Assembly (NCBI GenBank): GCA_003290165.1
Contig: QNQO01000540.1
Coordinates: forward strand, 558,001 to 622,000
Reading direction: 5' to 3'
DNA: 64,000 bases
Source: Berberis thunbergii
Taxonomy: Eukaryota; Streptophyta; Magnoliopsida; Ranunculales; Berberidaceae
The position numbers and the translations under genes were made by a program. Shown here one piece after another: positions 12,963-24,362 of this stretch. The notes under the pieces are model-generated. The model made no database searches. It worked only from the letters and a program-made list of their open reading frames with translations, and had not been told where the DNA came from. The stretch's first letter is position 1. Every line of letters begins with the position of its first letter.

Positions 12963-12972
12963 GTTATGGGGT

Positions 12973-13050
12973 CATATATGTGTGTATATACATATATGTG
13001 TGTGTGTGTATATATATACATATATGTGTGTATGTATATATGTGTGTATT
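12973..13050. repeat. (TG)n/(TA)n compound microsatellite
   Basis: Alternating TGTG and TATA runs occupy about 78 bases directly after the SINE-like fragment, followed by an A-rich stretch. It could be the tail of that insertion. Confidence 0.9.
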
Positions 13051-13188
13051 AAAACAAAACAAAAAAAAAGTTTGAGATATTTGTGTTAGATGGATGGATT
13101 TATTTTTTGTCAGAGTTGGATTCAATTTTAATTTTTTTTTCTTTACTGCTTATTCTAAATGATCCATTTTCTCAAAGCTCAACAAGAA

Positions 13189-13768
13189 TGCATGGACACG
13201 GGCACGCGCGTTGTGTCGGACAAAGACAAGACACGCCGACTCGACAATTTTCCAAAAACTAGGACTCAGGGACATGTCATACTATTTTTTTTAATAAGTC
13301 ATATAAACATATATAATAATCTAATAAAGTGTCTACCTAAAGTGCCTTGAAGAAGACACTTGTTACAAAAAAAAGAAAGTAAAGTCGATAAAACAATATA
13401 GCAAAAAAGTAGAGGAGAGAATAAGCAAATTAGAGAAAAAGAAGAAGCAAAGATTAAGAAGGATAAACAACCTTTATGCTTTAGTGGTTTTTTGCCCTAT
13501 TTGTCTCAAACTCTCAAATCATAATTAAAAGAGTCATTCACTTCAGATGGATCAACAACCATTAAATGAGTTAGTTATCTGCAAACCTCTAAAAGGAAAA
13601 AATAAAACAAAGTTTGTTTTTAGTTTTGACTGTGTCCTGACCAAGTTTCGAGTGTATCAAAGGCATGCCGACACATTGACTACATTGATCATGTGTCTGA
13701 CACTTGCCGACACATTGACCAAGTGTCTGACGCGTGTTGAGCGAGTGTCGGAAATACGGCAAGTTTTC
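13189..13768. repeat. Dispersed repeat family, copy A
   Basis: Begins ATGGACACGGGCACG and continues with ACACGCCGACTCGACAATTT, CCAAAAACTAGGACTC and AATAATCTAATAAAGTG. It ends with GAGTGTCGG and CGGCAAGTTTTC. The same blocks, in the same order, recur at 56767-57333. Both ends are rich in GTGTCGG/CCGACAC motifs in inverted arrangement, which suggests a non-autonomous DNA transposon. No target duplication could be fixed. Confidence 0.7.
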
Positions 13769-13769
13769 A

Positions 13770-15893
13770 ATTCATCTGTAATGAGCTTCATGTTCCCTGT
13801 ATCTTTGCCTTTTGACCAAGTCAATCACTTGGCTCTTTTGGTTAGTAACACATCTTGCTTTGTTTGGTTGCTTACAAAAAAGAAATAGGATTTTGGATCA
13901 CTTGCCCCTTTTTTTGAGTTATATGGAACAAGTGCAACATAAGAGTTTGTTAGAACAAAAGGAAGGATATTCCCAACATATGCAAGCAAATCAAAATTTC
14001 AATTTAGATAGTCCCTAGGGGAATGCTATCAGATGTTTCCATTTGATTGGTGTTTTTCTTGGGCTTTTTAAATATGAAATAATAGAATAGATTTCTCCAT
14101 TTATGTATCGAGTACTTTGTTCATCTTCTCATCTAAGTGATGCTCTCAATAGCATATATGTATATAAATATACCGTAAACGAGATTTTCATTTCATATGG
14201 CTCCTCCCCAATGTATTCAATGATTATAATCCCGAGAGTAAAAAAAAGACCAAAATATTCTCATTATGAACTGACAGGGACTAGCGTTTTTACAAAAATC
14301 TCTAGGGGACACTCGTGCAGGAGATTTTTTTACCACCAAGCATGTGGGCGATATATAGAAAATGTAACTCCAACAATTTATTTGTCCTCAATGGCCCCTG
14401 CTTTCAGGTATTAGTCACTTCATCGGTCTTCGATGGTTATATGGGTATCCAAAATATAAACGAGATGGATGTTTGTTTTCCCAACCATTCTTGCGATTTT
14501 GATTCCGATAAGGGGAATTATTTACAAAGAAAAGTTTTTGCAATATTGATTCCTAAGTGTGTTGCTTCTTTCCCTATGCCGCCTACTGGTACTAATAGAG
14601 TAGACTTAATCCTTAATATATAATCTATAGGTGTAACCTCTCGCTCAAAACTAGAATCGAAAATTGAAGCATCGAAGGATACATCAAACTAGGATATACG
14701 ACAAAAGAAATTGTTGTATTCACAAACTTCACCTTCAACAAGCATAGGTTTACTTCAATAAAATAAAAAAATTATTTCTATCCCGAAGCATGTGACTTTC
14801 TTGTAAGACTGGGAACGCTAAATAAAAAGAATCAAATTGCACCATCTTTGTAATAGGTAAATGTTTCTTTTTCCCTGGAAATTGTCAAAATTATTCGTAA
14901 TAAGATATTGGCCACAACTGAAAAAGTCTAATCAATAAAATTTCCATTTATCCGGATATAGGCATAGTTAGTGTGGTATGAATCGTTCAAAATCACGAGT
15001 CAAATCAGCAATTTGACTCGACTCGATCTACAACCAACTTGAATCACCCATTAAATTGGGTTTCACCCAAATCAATGTGAATAGCCACTAATTCAAAGTT
15101 TAAATCGCGATTGTAAAAGGATCATGTGATTGTGTTGATTCGTACAGAAAAAAAATCCCACAGAAGAAAAAAAAAAAAAAAGATTGATTCAACCTACTCA
15201 ACGATTTACAATAAATAACAAATCGTCCTTGTCGACATCAAACGCATGTGGCTGTAGTAGACGAGGAAGAAAAAAAACGAGAAGAAGAAAGGAGGCGAGA
15301 AGGACGAAATCAGTGAGCGTTGTACAATGGCTAGCGGTTAAATTCAAATGCACATGATAACATGAAAACCCTCTTAGGGTTTAGTGGTTTAAACATCATT
15401 TATGTTTTGGGCTTTAAAACTTGGCTCAACTGCTCAAGTTTAATCCTGTAAATTCTTTAGATGGGTTTTACGCCCAATTTCCTCAAATCCAAGTTTTTAT
15501 CCTCTACTTCTAGTTGAAACCTTGGACCAACATAGTAAATTAAACGTGAAACTTTTGACCAACTGAACATTTTTTTCATAAACATCTAATGTATTTTATG
15601 TATATTTTGAATCCCAACTTAATTATATAGTATTATTAATAAATCTCATGAGTTACAATTAAATATAAATCTTACAAGTTGCGATTACAATTTACTAACA
15701 TTGGGCAGAGTTACCAATCCATTCAATAATTCTTCTCATTACCTCTCGCGGGAAAAGAAACCCACAAATAAAGTATTGTTCAGTAAGAAATCACATAAAA
15801 CATACTCATTCTAAAAATAAAATAAAAAAGATGTGGACCTTCCGCTAAAGTTGATCCTTTTTTACAAGAATCAATAGAAAATATTTGATTTTG
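13770..15893. other. Intergenic, no gene recognised
   Basis: Several open frames of about 70-110 codons occur (for example 14103-14414 and 14315-14623), but they overlap each other in different frames and show no domain I recognise. Around 14990-15080 there is a cluster of GACTCGACTCGA and ACCCAATTT-type words without clear repeat structure. A nucleotide search against organelle genomes would be worthwhile for 13880-14960, because its style differs from the neighbouring repeats. I could not assign it. Confidence 0.4.
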
Positions 15894-16474
15894 CTATGCA
15901 GTTAAAACAGATAACGGTCCAGGAGTATTATAGCTTATAACGGTATATAACAAAATATTTTTTAAATATATTTCAATAGCTCCACCAAGTATTAATGTAT
16001 TATAGATTCAAAAATGTAAATCATGTTCATAACATTAAATTCAAAAACATCAAAACATTAATAAATAAATAAAATTCCTTCGTATGAGAGTGAGATTGTA
16101 ACAAAAAGTGATATCGCAACAGAAAGTGATCGACTCTTCGTCTTCTTCCTTTTTTTCTCGTTCCCTGTCGATCGACGAGGTCTTATTCTTTGTTGATCGG
16201 CAATGGCGAGCTCTGATTCTTCGTCTTTCCTCTAAGTATAGGGTTCTGGTTCAATTGAGAATGAAATGAGTGATTGTTTATTATTATTATTTTTATGTAT
16301 TAGAACAAAACGTTAAAACGAGACGTTTCTGAAGAAAAAAATGTTATCTCAATAACGGCTATATAACGGTCATTATATCGGAGCCATGATAACAAAACAT
16401 GATAATGTGAAAATGTAACCGCTCACCCCCGTTAAGCGTTATATCGAGGTTATAATGTTGTTTTAACTGCATAG
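15894..16474. mobile_element. Non-autonomous TIR element, ~581 bp
   Basis: The left end CTATGCAGTTAAAACA is matched in inverted orientation by TGTTTTAACTGCATAG-type sequence at the right end (one mismatch at most). Subterminal motifs TATAACGG and CCGTTATA also face each other. The interior is AT-rich apart from a CT-rich stretch with TCGTCTTC near 16135-16230. I could not find a convincing target duplication, so the superfamily stays open. Confidence 0.55.
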
Positions 16475-16984
16475 GTGAACATATAGCGATTATTCCCACA
16501 ACGGAGTCGGATAAGTAAGATTTCATGGAAGTGTTTACACAGTTTTCTTTTGTCCGAAAAAATGATTCATCGAAATAATGAGTCACCCCTTTTATTTTGG
16601 GTACATCTGGGATCACCAAATGCTCGGGAGTTCTTCTATTCAATCATTTTCCTTCTTTTTGTTGTTGGATATCTCATTTGTACACATCTTCTCTTTTTTC
16701 TCGAGCCTCTAGTGAGTTATAGACAGAGTTCGAAAAGATCAAATATTTGATGATTTCATCGTACATGATTGAGTTACGAAAACTTCTGGATGGGTATCCT
16801 CCATCTGAACTTAATTCTTTCTGTTAAAGAATCTCTATCTAGTTGCTCTGAAATAATTATGATATTTTCTGGAAGAAATACGGGGTTCTGCTTTTGACAG
16901 CAACATGCTATTGGGTGGTGGTCCTGCTTATTGGGTCAAATCAATATGTTCTAAAAAGAAATATTTGAATATCAATTTCATTGA

Positions 16985-16986
<2 letters not shown>

Positions 16987-17034
<48 letters not shown>
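16987..17034. repeat. (AT)n microsatellite
   Basis: An uninterrupted run of about 24 AT units. Confidence 0.95.
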
Positions 17035-17036
<2 letters not shown>

Positions 17037-19640
17037 TTGTGAGAAAATGATGTGAAGATTTTTGTAATCAGTCTAATGCCTGTTCTTCGCACCCAACAAT
17101 AAAATAGTAGAGAATACGGTCTCTCCAATCCAACACTGATTTCCATATCTTCTATAAAAACCCAAACAGTGCAATACAAGGAATCCGTCACTCTCTCAAT
17201 CTCCTTACTCTGGACTTCTTCCTACATATATATCCCAATTAACAAATGGAGCAGGTTCTCAATTTCCATACCTCCTCAGATTAGCTTTGAACCCTAATAT
17301 TAAAACTAGACAAGAGTATCATCAAAACAGGAAAGGCTGAAAGTTTCGTCAATCAAATTGCCAAAAACCTATAAACTTGGAGCCATGCACCCATGCCCTC
17401 TCCATCTAAATTTCATTCATTTCTGTACTATTTACTTTAACATCCAAGCAGCTAGCTCCAACAGAGACGTCCCCCTAACTCAGACCTCAAGTGGAAACCT
17501 CAGGTTCAGCCTATTTGGTTTCTAAGTCTCCCTACTAAATCTCCCTTGGATCCAAAATGGAAATAGTCCAAAACTGCCTAATCAACTGATTTAGTTAAAT
17601 CGGTATTTGGTGGAACTGGCACATATCAAATAAAACCACCATTGCTCTTACAGAATGCATTTTAAAAATTCATCTCAAAAGTGTTTTTAAACTATATCCA
17701 ACAAACACATTTCAGATGCCAAATTCAAAATCGTTAAGATGCTTTTAAAATGATATATCCAAAATACAATAAAAACCAAAATTGGTGTCCTAAAAGCCAT
17801 CTACGGTTTCAAGTACCTTGTGTGTGCGAGGATGGCTTAAGGAATCTTTGGCAATGTTCTTGGCGATCTTTCCCCCGAGGAGATGACTTCATTGCATGCT
17901 GTAAGGATCCAATCACTGTAAATAGCAAAGAAATCTCTTTAATTCAAATTATGCCAACATAGGAATTAGAGTTGCAAACATAAATACGGAGGAAAGGGTG
18001 AAGGAATTCAATCATGATATGCAGGGATATTAAACATTGGTTTTATCATTGACGTTAGTTTTGGAACATACTTAAAGATGTTGATTTTTTCTAATGTTAT
18101 ATGTAACTGCGACAATGTGTTCTCCAGCTAGGTATGTTTCTTGACCGTATTCTTTCTTATCTAGATAAATTTCTCCCTAGATGATTTTTTTTGGTCTTTT
18201 AATGGCTGATTTTTTTGGTTTTTCATGTAAATTGTAGATGTCTTGCCTTATTATCTTGCCTCTGTAACTTGCCAGACATAGCAGGTGAGTAATCAAAGCC
18301 GCATCATAACAACGAAATTTCCCAAGTTCACCTCTGTAAAATAGCCGCAACTATGTTGTTGTTGTAGGGGCTCTGCCACAGCTCTACCAAGACTCTAAAG
18401 GCTCTATTTTTACTTTGAAGAATGTCGCCCTAGTCTAAGAGCTTCACAAAGCCATACACTAGACAAGGTAGAGGTTACTACACTAAATTCTCTACCCTAT
18501 AAAAAAAAAAAAAAAAAACACTCCGCCGCAGCAGCACCTCACCTCGCCAAGGCTCTAGAAGTGACATTGGCACCTCAGACCCTGCCTTGCCCAGAAAACA
18601 TAAGCAGCAACAGAAATCCTCATCTCTCTCTTTTTCTCTACCTCCCCATCACCTTCTCCGTTCGCACTCTCAAACGATGTCTCCCTCGCCATTTTCTTCT
18701 CTTAAACTAGATTCCCTCCCCCTCTCCCCCTATCATTTTTCTACTCTCAAAATCATAGCATCCCCCATTCCCTTAATGGCATAAATCCAATTTCCTGAAA
18801 CCAGCCCCATCCTCCAATTTTTTTCAAACAAGCGTTGAAAGCTTGCTCCACGTTTTGGTTGAATTAGATTTAATTTGGGAAGAGAAAGATTATCATAAAT
18901 TTTCATGTTTAAAAATTACAAACAAAGTCGCATAGTTGAGATGTAGGCATTTGTTCATATAGGTTACAGGTTTAAATATCTTTGTTCTTAACTCATGTAA
19001 GGAAACAAATAGCTTGAGTTTACTTCTTCCATAATGAAAACTTGTAGTTGATGTTGGGTTCTTCAAATTTTAGAATTAAAATCAGAAGAAAGTGGCTGAG
19101 GTCAAGTGCCTATGATGACTTTTATCTTTCCATTTACATACACAGAAAACCAAACAAAAGGACAATCGAAAGAAAGGTAGCAGAAACTTCAAAATGCAAC
19201 GTGCAATGCTTCCGCGCACAACAATGGAAACCTAACATAGCTTGCCAAGAGATCCAGATGGAGGGGGAGATCGAGAGGGTCAATGGGCAAATCAATCTTT
19301 TGGAGAATTCAAAGGGTGGGAGTGGGATAGAATGAGGATGAGAGGGTGGGAGAACAAATAGTTAGTTGCGCAGAGGGAAAGAATGGAAACTGGAAGGTCT
19401 CAAACTCTAGATTAGAAATTTTTTGTTCCTTTTATAAATTGGGAATAAACGATTTTATACTTGCTTATGTGGCCTACCACATAGTCAAGTTATAAAAACA
19501 AGTTACAAACGGTCTCTAGCACTGCTTTTTTTTACACTACTTGTGCATATTTTTCTGATTAGAAAGTAAAGAAAAAGCTATCATTTCAGAATATGCGAAG
19601 CACACTTGCACTAAATTCTTTTTCTTTTTAAGATAAATTT
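17035..19640. other. Intergenic, no gene recognised
   Basis: No conserved protein is visible on either strand. A short stretch at 17855-17900 could be read as GIFGNVLGDLSPEEMTSLHA ending at a GTAAGG donor-like site. Without neighbouring exons it cannot be called a gene. Poly-A runs near 18500 and CT-rich sequence near 18620-18740 are low complexity. Confidence 0.4.
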
Positions 19641-19641
19641 C

Positions 19642-19684
<43 letters not shown>

Positions 19685-19686
19685 GA

Positions 19687-19725
<39 letters not shown>

Positions 19726-19798
19726 TAGATAACAATGCAGCCTGCGGCACTCCATAATGGAACATCTCCAACAAAAAAAAACACACACACACACACAC
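19642..19798. repeat. Compound microsatellite (AAT)n-(GAT)n ... (AC)n
   Basis: About 14 AAT units (19642-19683) run directly into about 13 GAT units (19687-19725), followed after some 50 bases by an AC run at about 19778-19798. The open frames of poly-Ile, poly-Tyr or poly-Ser/His read through here are artefacts of the repeat. Confidence 0.95.
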
Positions 19799-21335
19799 GA
19801 GATCGACATCAAAGGGGTCACTCCCTTCCCCCAAGAAAAGATTCAAGATATCCACGTCCTCCAAAACAACACTAATGCACACCCCTTATCACATACATGA
19901 AAGAACATACCACATCAGTGCATTGACTTGATAGTCTGATTCCGAACCTGACTAGAACCAAAAACTCCCTCATCTTCCATCAAAACCTCTGTGTCCCCTG
20001 TTCTCTTGCACGTGTGAAATCTATTTTGTGCACTGCCTTTCACCTATCTGCACTGCTGCCTCTCTATCCAGGACTGTCTATGAAATGCATCACCCAATTA
20101 TATGATAAGGAGAACATTGCCACCCTTAGATGCTTCCACCAAGAACATTTTCTTTTCAAATTGCAATCCATATCCTTCTCTTGGTCATGTTTCCTTCAAC
20201 TTCATCATAATCTGGAATCGTCATCCCTTGCATTTTCTTTCAACATTCATTTGTCGTTTTTGTTTGCTCCCAACATCAAGCAATCTAATTACAGACAATT
20301 TGGCTCATTAACTTGGTAACTTGATTCATCACTCATGACTGTTGAGTGGGCCCACTACCAGTAGTCATGAACATAGAAGAGGCAGGCAACTTTCATAATG
20401 ATATATCACCAGTTTGATTAGTCCCTTAACATTCCAAATCAACTCCTGACCCAGATTTTTGTTCTTTTTCAGAACATAATAAGTGAAAGACGTTGCAAAA
20501 CTGGGTATTCAGAGTAACTCATAAGTCATAACAGTATTGACCTATAAAATTTGACTTCATATCACACCAACAACACCACATCTTAAACCTTCAGAGGTGG
20601 AACTGCAGAGGCAAGGGCTGTTGCGGCCTTGATATGAGATGTTACAACAGTAGGACAAGTCGTAAATCCTAATCACGTGTCAAGATAGTAGCATATCAAG
20701 AACAGAAGTTCCAGCCCCTAGAACTGAATTTTAAGGGTGTAGAGCAAACCCCAAAAAGAATCTTAAAAACTGATTGAGGAGGTCACTGAGTGAAAATTAA
20801 GATCTATAAGACTTCCATTATTTTTGACATTACAAAAAGTTGTTTCGCGGCAAACTATTCCACAAGCATGATCAGTTTGAAAGTGTGAAATACTAAAAGT
20901 CCTAAAATTCATAAAAGCATAGGATGCCTACATAATTCTTTTGAACCAATGAAAGAAGCACACTCACCTTATATACGGTGAGAATATTAAGGCAAAGTGA
21001 AGTGAATGACCAAACAATTTCTCCTTGAATTCATCAAATTCCTACATAAATTCATCAGCAATTATAATGTATATCGGTTAGCTAAAAACTCCAGGTTTAT
21101 ATTAAAAAAAATTCCCTTAAAGTAGAGCTTCAGCTGTGTCAATACCTGTTGCTTTGCTGGAACCTAGTATGACAACCACAAACCTTCAAGTCCCGATGTC
21201 AAACCATCCAATTTCATGAGGACACATGAATGACACCACAAGGCACCAGCAGCAGTCCAGCTGACAGTCAGTAGGATAACCCCACTTATATTGACATTGG
21301 AAATTTACAAAACACGCATCAACAAGGAAACGTCT
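19799..21335. other. Intergenic, likely 3' region of the PPR gene
   Basis: No gene is recognised. The part nearest 21336 would hold the 3' untranslated region of the PPR gene on the - strand. Confidence 0.5.
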
Positions 21336-24200
21336 TTACATGCATTGAACAATGAGTGCTCCTTTATCACCAAAGGCTTCTTCACAAACCTGTTTTCTGA
21401 AAGGATCACCACAAGGAATACCCTTAATATCCATCTGCATCTCTTCAGAAAGCCAGGAAATCTTCTCCATATTCCCATTACTGATGTAATCTTGAACTAG
21501 TTTACAATATGTCAAAATATTAGGGTGAGTGCATGTCTCAACTATTCGATCTAAAAATTTCAGGGACGCTTCTATATCACCATGCTTAGATAGACAATTA
21601 ATCAAGGTAGAGTAGGTGACAAGAGAAGGAAGAACACCTTCTCCTATCATCCTGTATTTCAAATTAAATGCTTCACAAATATTTCCCGCCTTGCAGTATC
21701 CATCAATCAGCGTATTATATGTTATGACATTGGGAGCCAATCCTTTTAAGTTTAGCTTTTGAAATAGCCTAATTGCTCTGTCTAAGTTTCCTGACTTGCA
21801 CAACCCATTTATAAGAGCATTATATGTAACAATGTTCGGGATAAGACCCTTGCTAAGCATCTCATCCCGTAAGTCAAAGGCTTCATTCAGTTCACCAGCT
21901 GCTGAACAACCATGGATGAGGGTACAATATGTAAAATTATCTGGAACAAAGCCTTTAAGCAACAAAGATGAGAATAATCTTCTTGCATCTCTCACCCCTC
22001 TGGTCTTGCAAAGCCCGGCAATGGCTATATTGTATACAATGTTATTGGGAAGAAGATATCTCTTTGATGTCTGATCGAGCGATTCCGCAATTTTCTCAGA
22101 GTCTCGGTATCTTCGAGGAGGTTCAACAACTTTCGATAAACATTCATCAGCTCGAAAGAAATTGATATCCACAATTTTCTGCAACAACAGGTTTGCTTCA
22201 TCAAGCCTGTCAAGCCTATAAAGACTACTTACGAGTGAACTGCAAATGATTATGTTTGGAGATAAACCCTTCCTGGTCATTTCAAAATACAATGTAAAGG
22301 ATTTATCGAGCATTCCTTCTTTGCACCAACCAGAAATGAGGGCTCCATAGGTTACAATATTTGGCAATATTCCACCTGCATGCATCTCAACCAGAAGGCT
22401 GTTGACTCTTCGGGATCTCCCAGACTTAAATAATCCAGCAATGAGAGAATTAAACATTTTAATGGAAGGAGAAATTCCCACAATCGGCATCTTATTCTTA
22501 ACTTCCATGGCCTTATCAATATCCCCAACTTTACAGTAACCATCAATCAAGGTTCTATAAGTTACAGCATCAGGCACACAATCTAGCTCTTTCATCTTGC
22601 AGAGTATACTCTCTGCTTCGACCATTTTCCCCCACTTACATAAGCCATTGATCATTGTATTGAAGGTAATCTTACTCTTAGTAAAGCCTCTAGCTAGAAA
22701 ACATTTCCACAAATTTAAGGCCCCTTCAAAATCACCTGTCTTGAAGAGTCCATCCAGCAGAATACTATAGCTAACCTCACTAGGATTGACACCTCTTTTC
22801 AACATCAAATGCCAAAGCTGCAGAGCATCATCAACCACGCCGATCCAGCATAATCCTTTTAGAAGTATGTTATACGTAACAACAGTAATTTGAACACCTT
22901 TATGAAGCATTTCATTAGCGAGCTCAAATGCCTTACTCATATTACCTTCCCTACAATACCCATTCACAAGAGTATTATAACTATATGAATCAAGCTTCCA
23001 ATTATGACTTTCCATATTCTTCACCACTTGCTCTGCTTCACAAATCTGCCCAACCTTGCAATACCCATTGATAAGGGTGTTACTGATAAACATATTCACC
23101 TTTAACCCATCACTCAACATTTCATCTCGAACCCTGATAGCATCATCCATTTTACCAATTCGACAATAACCATCCACCAATACACCATATATAACTTCAT
23201 CGGCAACCAAAGACGTCTTTTTCTTCATGGCATTAAGTACCTCCTCTGCCTTTCCCATCTTACCTTGTTTACAGTGACCTTTAATCAACAATGTATAAGT
23301 TACTACATTATGAGAAACCCCCCTTTCAGACATCAACTTCAACACTCCCAATGCTGCCTCCATCTCCCCAAGACTAACATACCCATTGATCAGACAATGA
23401 TACGTAACCTCATTTGGTTCAAACCCCATACTCTCCATTTCATTCACCACCTCAATTGCTTTATCCACTCTCCCATCCTTACAATGAGCATTCACCACAA
23501 TACTAAGACTAAACAAATCCGGAACAATCCCACCTCTAAGCATCTGCTCAAAAACATGCACCGCCGTCCGATTCTCCCCATTCTTAACCAACCTACTCAA
23601 AAGACTATTACAAGACCTCAAACTCGGACAACACCCAAACCTTCCCATATTATCAAACATATAAAGTGCACTCCTCATCAACCCATTCACCACATACACT
23701 TTCAAAAGCATATCGAAAACAATCGGCGCAAACCCAAATTCCCTAAAAACCCTAACCAATTCATCAAAAACGATGGAAACAGAACACCATTTCCCTCTCT
23801 CGCAAATTCCCACTAACTCATTCAACCTCACTCTCGCCTCATCAAACAATCTCGCCCTCGCCAAAATGTGAATAATCTTACAATAAGACCTTACATTGGG
23901 TCTAAAACTCTTCTGCTTTTCCGCCAATTCGAAAAACCCTAAACAGGCGGTGGGGTTGAACTTCAGTTTACAAAGAACCGCGTCGAGGACTTCGTTTGAG
24001 TAGTCGAAGTAGAGGCGGTTGATTAGGTTGAACCGTTGGAGGACTAGAATTCGACAGATTCGATCAACTAGTTCGGAGTGGTTTAGCTTGTACTCGTCTC
24101 TGGGTCTCCATTGAAGACTTCGAGTTGTGTGGATTGAAAGCTGGGGAGAAATTTGGATGAAATGGGCTATTGAACGAGAGAGTGAAGAGTGCCTGAACAT
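21336..24200 (-). CDS. P-class PPR protein, 954 aa, At1g19290-like
   Basis: PPR proteins bind single-stranded organelle RNA, one base per repeat, and act in RNA stability, splicing or translation. This single-exon frame encodes about 21 P-type repeats of 35 residues, from about residue 160 to the C-terminus (for example ITYNTLIDGYCKAGNICEAF). No DYW, E or SMR extension is present, so an editing enzyme is unlikely. The N-terminus (MFRHSSLSRSIAHFIQ, no acidic residues, basic and Ser-rich) looks like a mitochondrial presequence; this is inference. Segments such as LVRVFREFGFAPIVFDM and HVFEQM match my memory of Arabidopsis At1g19290 across the whole length. The first ATG is preceded by non-coding sequence and followed directly by the presequence, so the start is reasonable. 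There is no internal stop. The frame at 23265-23816 on the other strand is a shadow. Confidence 0.93.
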   Translation of the reverse strand: MFRHSSLSRSIAHFIQISPQLSIHTTRSLQWRPRDEYKLNHSELVDRICRILVLQRFNLINRLYFDYSNEVLDAVLCKLKFNPTACLGFFELAEKQKSFRPNVRSYCKIIHILARARLFDEARVRLNELVGICERGKWCSVSIVFDELVRVFREFGFAPIVFDMLLKVYVVNGLMRSALYMFDNMGRFGCCPSLRSCNSLLSRLVKNGENRTAVHVFEQMLRGGIVPDLFSLSIVVNAHCKDGRVDKAIEVVNEMESMGFEPNEVTYHCLINGYVSLGEMEAALGVLKLMSERGVSHNVVTYTLLIKGHCKQGKMGKAEEVLNAMKKKTSLVADEVIYGVLVDGYCRIGKMDDAIRVRDEMLSDGLKVNMFISNTLINGYCKVGQICEAEQVVKNMESHNWKLDSYSYNTLVNGYCREGNMSKAFELANEMLHKGVQITVVTYNILLKGLCWIGVVDDALQLWHLMLKRGVNPSEVSYSILLDGLFKTGDFEGALNLWKCFLARGFTKSKITFNTMINGLCKWGKMVEAESILCKMKELDCVPDAVTYRTLIDGYCKVGDIDKAMEVKNKMPIVGISPSIKMFNSLIAGLFKSGRSRRVNSLLVEMHAGGILPNIVTYGALISGWCKEGMLDKSFTLYFEMTRKGLSPNIIICSSLVSSLYRLDRLDEANLLLQKIVDINFFRADECLSKVVEPPRRYRDSEKIAESLDQTSKRYLLPNNIVYNIAIAGLCKTRGVRDARRLFSSLLLKGFVPDNFTYCTLIHGCSAAGELNEAFDLRDEMLSKGLIPNIVTYNALINGLCKSGNLDRAIRLFQKLNLKGLAPNVITYNTLIDGYCKAGNICEAFNLKYRMIGEGVLPSLVTYSTLINCLSKHGDIEASLKFLDRIVETCTHPNILTYCKLVQDYISNGNMEKISWLSEEMQMDIKGIPCGDPFRKQVCEEAFGDKGALIVQCM

Positions 24201-24362
24201 TTCAACGGAAGAGAAGTGAGGACCGTTGAATCCACCATCATCGTCTGCTCATCGAGCTTGGGGAAGGAAGGGAGTCAGTGAACAGTAGAAAATTACATAA
24301 AAGGGGAATTCCAATTGGCTTCATACTTGCGCCCGTTTTTTCTCGACCCTAGTTCGGCAGTC

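Noticed and set aside
17855..17905. Possible exon GIFGNVLGDLSPEEMTSLHA before a GTAAGG site
   Set aside because: No adjoining exons or acceptor in phase were found; too short to support a gene.
19537..19882. Poly-His, poly-Ile, poly-Tyr frames
   Set aside because: They are translations of the AAT/GAT microsatellite.
23265..23816. 183-codon open frame opposite the first PPR gene
   Set aside because: It is the antisense shadow of a real, conserved coding frame and has a composition (many Thr, His, Pro) typical of such shadows.
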